55,204 bases of DNA. It comes from Kribbella turkmenica (GTDB lineage Bacteria > Actinomycetota > Actinomycetes > Propionibacteriales > Kribbellaceae). The stretch spans positions 1-55,204 of the forward strand of contig NZ_SMKR01000024.1 in the NCBI RefSeq assembly GCF_004348725.1, read 5' to 3'. Below the pieces are notes generated by a model. The model ran no database searches. It had not been told where the DNA came from and saw nothing but the letters and a program-made list of their open reading frames with translations. A program made the translations under genes and the position numbers. Below, piece after piece: positions 53,298 to 55,204 of the stretch. Each line of letters begins with the position of its first letter. Position 1 is the first letter of the stretch.

Positions 53298-54395
53298 TCA
53301 GCTCAGCCGGTAGAGGCGTACGGCGTTGTCTCGGCCCCACATCGTTGCCCCGCGGGCGGCGTCGTCGGGTGACCAGTCACCCTGGTCCACGAAGCTGCCG
53401 AGCACCGAGGTCACCGCTCGCCGCCACACGGTGGCGCCGAGGTAGTGCAGCTCGGCCGGTCCCCACGCGTCGGAGGAGTAGAGCAGTTTGGCGAACGGCG
53501 CCAGCTCCAGTCCCTCCGCGAGTACGGCGGCCGCCCGCGCGCCGACGTACATGGTGGTGAGCCCGAGGTCCAGGTGGACGTGCGGGAACACGTGGGCGAG
53601 ATAGCCGGCCTCACGGTGGTAGGGGTAGCAGTGCAGCAACACCACTTGGGTGCCGAGTGGTTCGACCAGACGCAACCACTCGGTCAGCAGCGCTGGATTG
53701 ACCTTGTGCAGCTGAAGGTCGGTGTCGCCGAGGCCAGCGTGCAACTGCAACGGCAGGCCGCGCCGCGCACCGGTCCACAGCAACCAGCGCAAGAGCACGG
53801 GGTCAGCGACCCGCTTCGCGCCGGTCGCGTACCACCGATCCAGAGCACTCAGTACGTCGGCCGGACTCGGCTCAGCCGGGTCGAAGTCGAACCCGTACCG
53901 GTACGCCACGATGCTCTTGAGTCCGACCGCCCCAGCTGTCCGCTCCTCCAGTCGCCGTACCAGCGCGTCAGGTACGGCGGCCGCGGTGGACTCCTGCGTG
54001 GCCACGTACTCGAGCTCGGCCTCCAAGCGCACCACCTCGTGCGTGCGGCAGCCGCTCAGCTTCGCCAACTCGCCGACGTCGGTCAGGGAATCGGCCAGAT
54101 GCCCGGTGTCGACCAGGTAGTCGCTCACCCCGGCCGCACCGAGGAAGATCCGATTCGCGTCCTGCCGAGAACGCGCGGCCAGGTAGTCGTCGGGCGAAGC
54201 GTGCGGCTCCAGGCCCAGCAGCGGAGCGCAGTACTTACGGACCGCAAACCCCAGCTGCGAGTCGAACGTCGACATCCACGGCGGGACCGGGCGGTCGGAC
54301 TCGGTGATCAGCTTCTCGAAGCCGGCCCGGTCGAGTGGTTCCTTCATCGCGCCGTGCACGTGGTGGTCAACCAGCCGCAGGTTCTGAAGGTCCAT
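53298..54395 (-). CDS. Amidohydrolase-family metal-dependent hydrolase
   Basis: A 365-residue TIM-barrel hydrolase of the amidohydrolase-2 type. Metal/active-site residues: HHVH near residues 11-14 (LVDHHVHGA), a conserved Lys (GLKSIVAYRYG), His in GLPLQLHAGLGDTD, His in VVLLHCYPYH and Asp in LLYSSDAWG. The sequence resembles the N-terminal hydrolase part of FluG-type proteins. ATG 54395 has a GGGGGG site. It is divergent from a TetR gene across 175 bases, which may regulate it. Substrate unknown. Confidence 0.88.
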   Translation of the reverse strand: MDLQNLRLVDHHVHGAMKEPLDRAGFEKLITESDRPVPPWMSTFDSQLGFAVRKYCAPLLGLEPHASPDDYLAARSRQDANRIFLGAAGVSDYLVDTGHLADSLTDVGELAKLSGCRTHEVVRLEAELEYVATQESTAAAVPDALVRRLEERTAGAVGLKSIVAYRYGFDFDPAEPSPADVLSALDRWYATGAKRVADPVLLRWLLWTGARRGLPLQLHAGLGDTDLQLHKVNPALLTEWLRLVEPLGTQVVLLHCYPYHREAGYLAHVFPHVHLDLGLTTMYVGARAAAVLAEGLELAPFAKLLYSSDAWGPAELHYLGATVWRRAVTSVLGSFVDQGDWSPDDAARGATMWGRDNAVRLYRLS

Positions 54396-54534
54396 CGCTA
54401 GCCCCCCGAATGGCTGCTGCGGCCACGCGTGCCGGCGCCGAGGCCGGCCGGTGCGACGTCGTACATCTCCCACCCCTTCACCCGGTCCTGGTTACAGCTT
54501 TCCACTCCTTGCCGGCGGGAGCGCGCGAAATCCG

Positions 54535-54564
54535 TTGCCAAAAGGCGAACGGTCGTGCTTTTAT
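54535..54564 (+). promoter_or_regulatory. Promoter of the TetR gene
   Basis: TTGCCA (54535-54540), 18-base spacer and TTTTAT (54559-54564), six bases before GTG 54571, predicting a leaderless mRNA. Confidence 0.45.
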
Positions 54565-54570
54565 TGGAGG

Positions 54571-55167
54571 GTGGGTAAGGGTGAAGAGACGCGGGCCGCG
54601 GTGCTCGACGAGGCTGCGCGAGTCGTGAGCACAGCCGGCTTGAACGGGCTGACCATCGGGCTGCTGGCCGATCGGATGCAGCTGTCGAAGAGCGGCCTGT
54701 TCGCCCACTTCCGGTCCAAGGAGCAGTTGCAGGTCGCGGTGGTCGAGCGGGCCGCCGAGCTGTTCGCCGAACGGGTCGTGCGACCGGCGCTCCAGGCGCC
54801 GCGTGGCGAGCCGCGGCTGCGGGAGCTCTTCGACCGCAAGCTCCGCTGGGACAACGGCGACCTGGCGCTTCCCGGTGGGTGCTTCTTCGCCAGTGTCTCC
54901 GCCGAGCTCGACGACGCCCCGCCGGGTCGGGTCCGCGACCGCGTGGTGAGCGCTGAACGCGACTACGGCGACCTGCTCGCCAACATCTTCCGGACCGGTA
55001 TCAGCGAGGGGCATTTCCGGCCGGACGCCGACCCCGAGCAGTACGCCTTCGACATCAGGGGCGTTCTCCTGTCGTACCACCACGCCAGCCGGCTGCTGGC
55101 CGACCCCAAAGCCGAGGATCGAGCGCGCACCGCCTTCGAGGCGCTCCTCCGGGCGGCTCGCATCTGA
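54571..55167 (+). CDS. TetR-family transcriptional regulator
   Basis: A 198-residue regulator. The N-terminal helix-turn-helix (residues 5-52) shows ETRAAVLDEAARVV, LTIGLLADRMQLSKSGLFAHFRSKEQL; the C-terminal domain (about 80-195) has the TetR_C_16/YcdC-like pattern LPGGCFFASVSAELDDAPPGRVRD. The start is GTG 54571, placed by the promoter; upstream in-frame sequence to 54451 is non-coding in character. It ends 20 bases before the adapter at the contig end. The divergent amidohydrolase is its most likely target. Confidence 0.92.
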   Translation: MGKGEETRAAVLDEAARVVSTAGLNGLTIGLLADRMQLSKSGLFAHFRSKEQLQVAVVERAAELFAERVVRPALQAPRGEPRLRELFDRKLRWDNGDLALPGGCFFASVSAELDDAPPGRVRDRVVSAERDYGDLLANIFRTGISEGHFRPDADPEQYAFDIRGVLLSYHHASRLLADPKAEDRARTAFEALLRAARI

Positions 55168-55187
55168 CCCTTCGTCCAGATCTGGAG

Positions 55188-55203
55188 CTGTCTCTTATAC
55201 ACA
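55188..55203. other. Nextera/Tn5 mosaic-end adapter remnant at the contig end
   Basis: CTGTCTCTTATACACA is identical to the first 16 bases of the Nextera transposase mosaic end. It is library-preparation sequence, not genome; read backwards it encodes the artefact peptide MYKRQ. The genomic sequence ends at about 55187. Confidence 0.95.
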
Positions 55204-55204
55204 G

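Overview
The window is a GC-rich chromosomal segment of an actinobacterium. Features pointing there are abundant GTG starts, many 4-nt GTGA stop/start overlaps, apparent leaderless promoters, the Mec-CysO-CysM cysteine pathway, a type-2 isoleucyl-tRNA synthetase and a SARP/AfsR-type regulator. A Kribbella-like member of the Propionibacteriales would fit; that is inference from gene content only. There is no phage, insertion sequence or CRISPR array. The last 16-17 bases are Nextera/Tn5 adapter, so the right edge is a contig end.

Layout. 0-3.5 kb: the 3' part of a glycolate/lactate-oxidase gene, then a lipoprotein / response regulator / sensor kinase trio resembling Streptomyces CseA-CseB-CseC, but with no sigE in front. 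3.6-6.9 kb: lower tyrosine/homogentisate degradation (fahA coupled to an unidentified gene, divergent from hmgA). 7-10.4 kb: membrane protein, secreted polysaccharide deacetylase, 5'-nucleotidase-family phosphoesterase. 10.4-14.4 kb: a GntR-controlled run of creatininase-family amidohydrolase, secreted esterase and AbgT transporter. 14.5-20.6 kb: nicotinamidase, a secreted beta-propeller protein, an SDR with a duplicated palindromic operator, and a large SARP-NB-ARC-TPR regulator. 20.7-26 kb: a divergent locus of GntR regulator and TauE-type permease against a MatC-like malonate/dicarboxylate transporter, a CaiB-type dicarboxylate CoA-transferase and a fused AccD-AccA carboxyltransferase. This is the best candidate here for an undescribed pathway. 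26.2-29.3 kb: alditol oxidase, MarR, nicotinate phosphoribosyltransferase.

29.3-45 kb carries the conserved actinobacterial block clpS-DUF2017-mec-cysO-cysM-murI-MBL phosphodiesterase-rph-rdgB, broken up and partly inverted: ileS plus an aldo/keto reductase sit between DUF2017 and mec; a membrane protein, a frameshifted sensor kinase and its LuxR partner lie between cysM and murI; rph-rdgB are on the opposite strand together with an ASCH-domain gene. 45-48.3 kb: SGNH hydrolase, Gfo/Idh/MocA oxidoreductase, and a DUF62-like gene whose leader has a short leader-peptide ORF followed by an intrinsic terminator; that gene overlaps a tRNA-Leu(UAG) tail to tail. 48.4-55.2 kb: a membrane-anchored von Willebrand A protein with a perfect CRP-type site upstream, bacterioferritin comigratory protein, glucose-dehydrogenase-like enzyme, DUF3618 and GroES-like genes, an amidohydrolase and a TetR regulator.

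Cross-cutting signals: a structured element with an identical 10-nt loop and compensated stems occurs twice (3.5 and 30.3 kb); about a dozen starts lie 6-7 nt after a -10-like hexamer; several strong inverted repeats look like operators. All assignments are made by eye from protein motifs and gene order; no database search was run.
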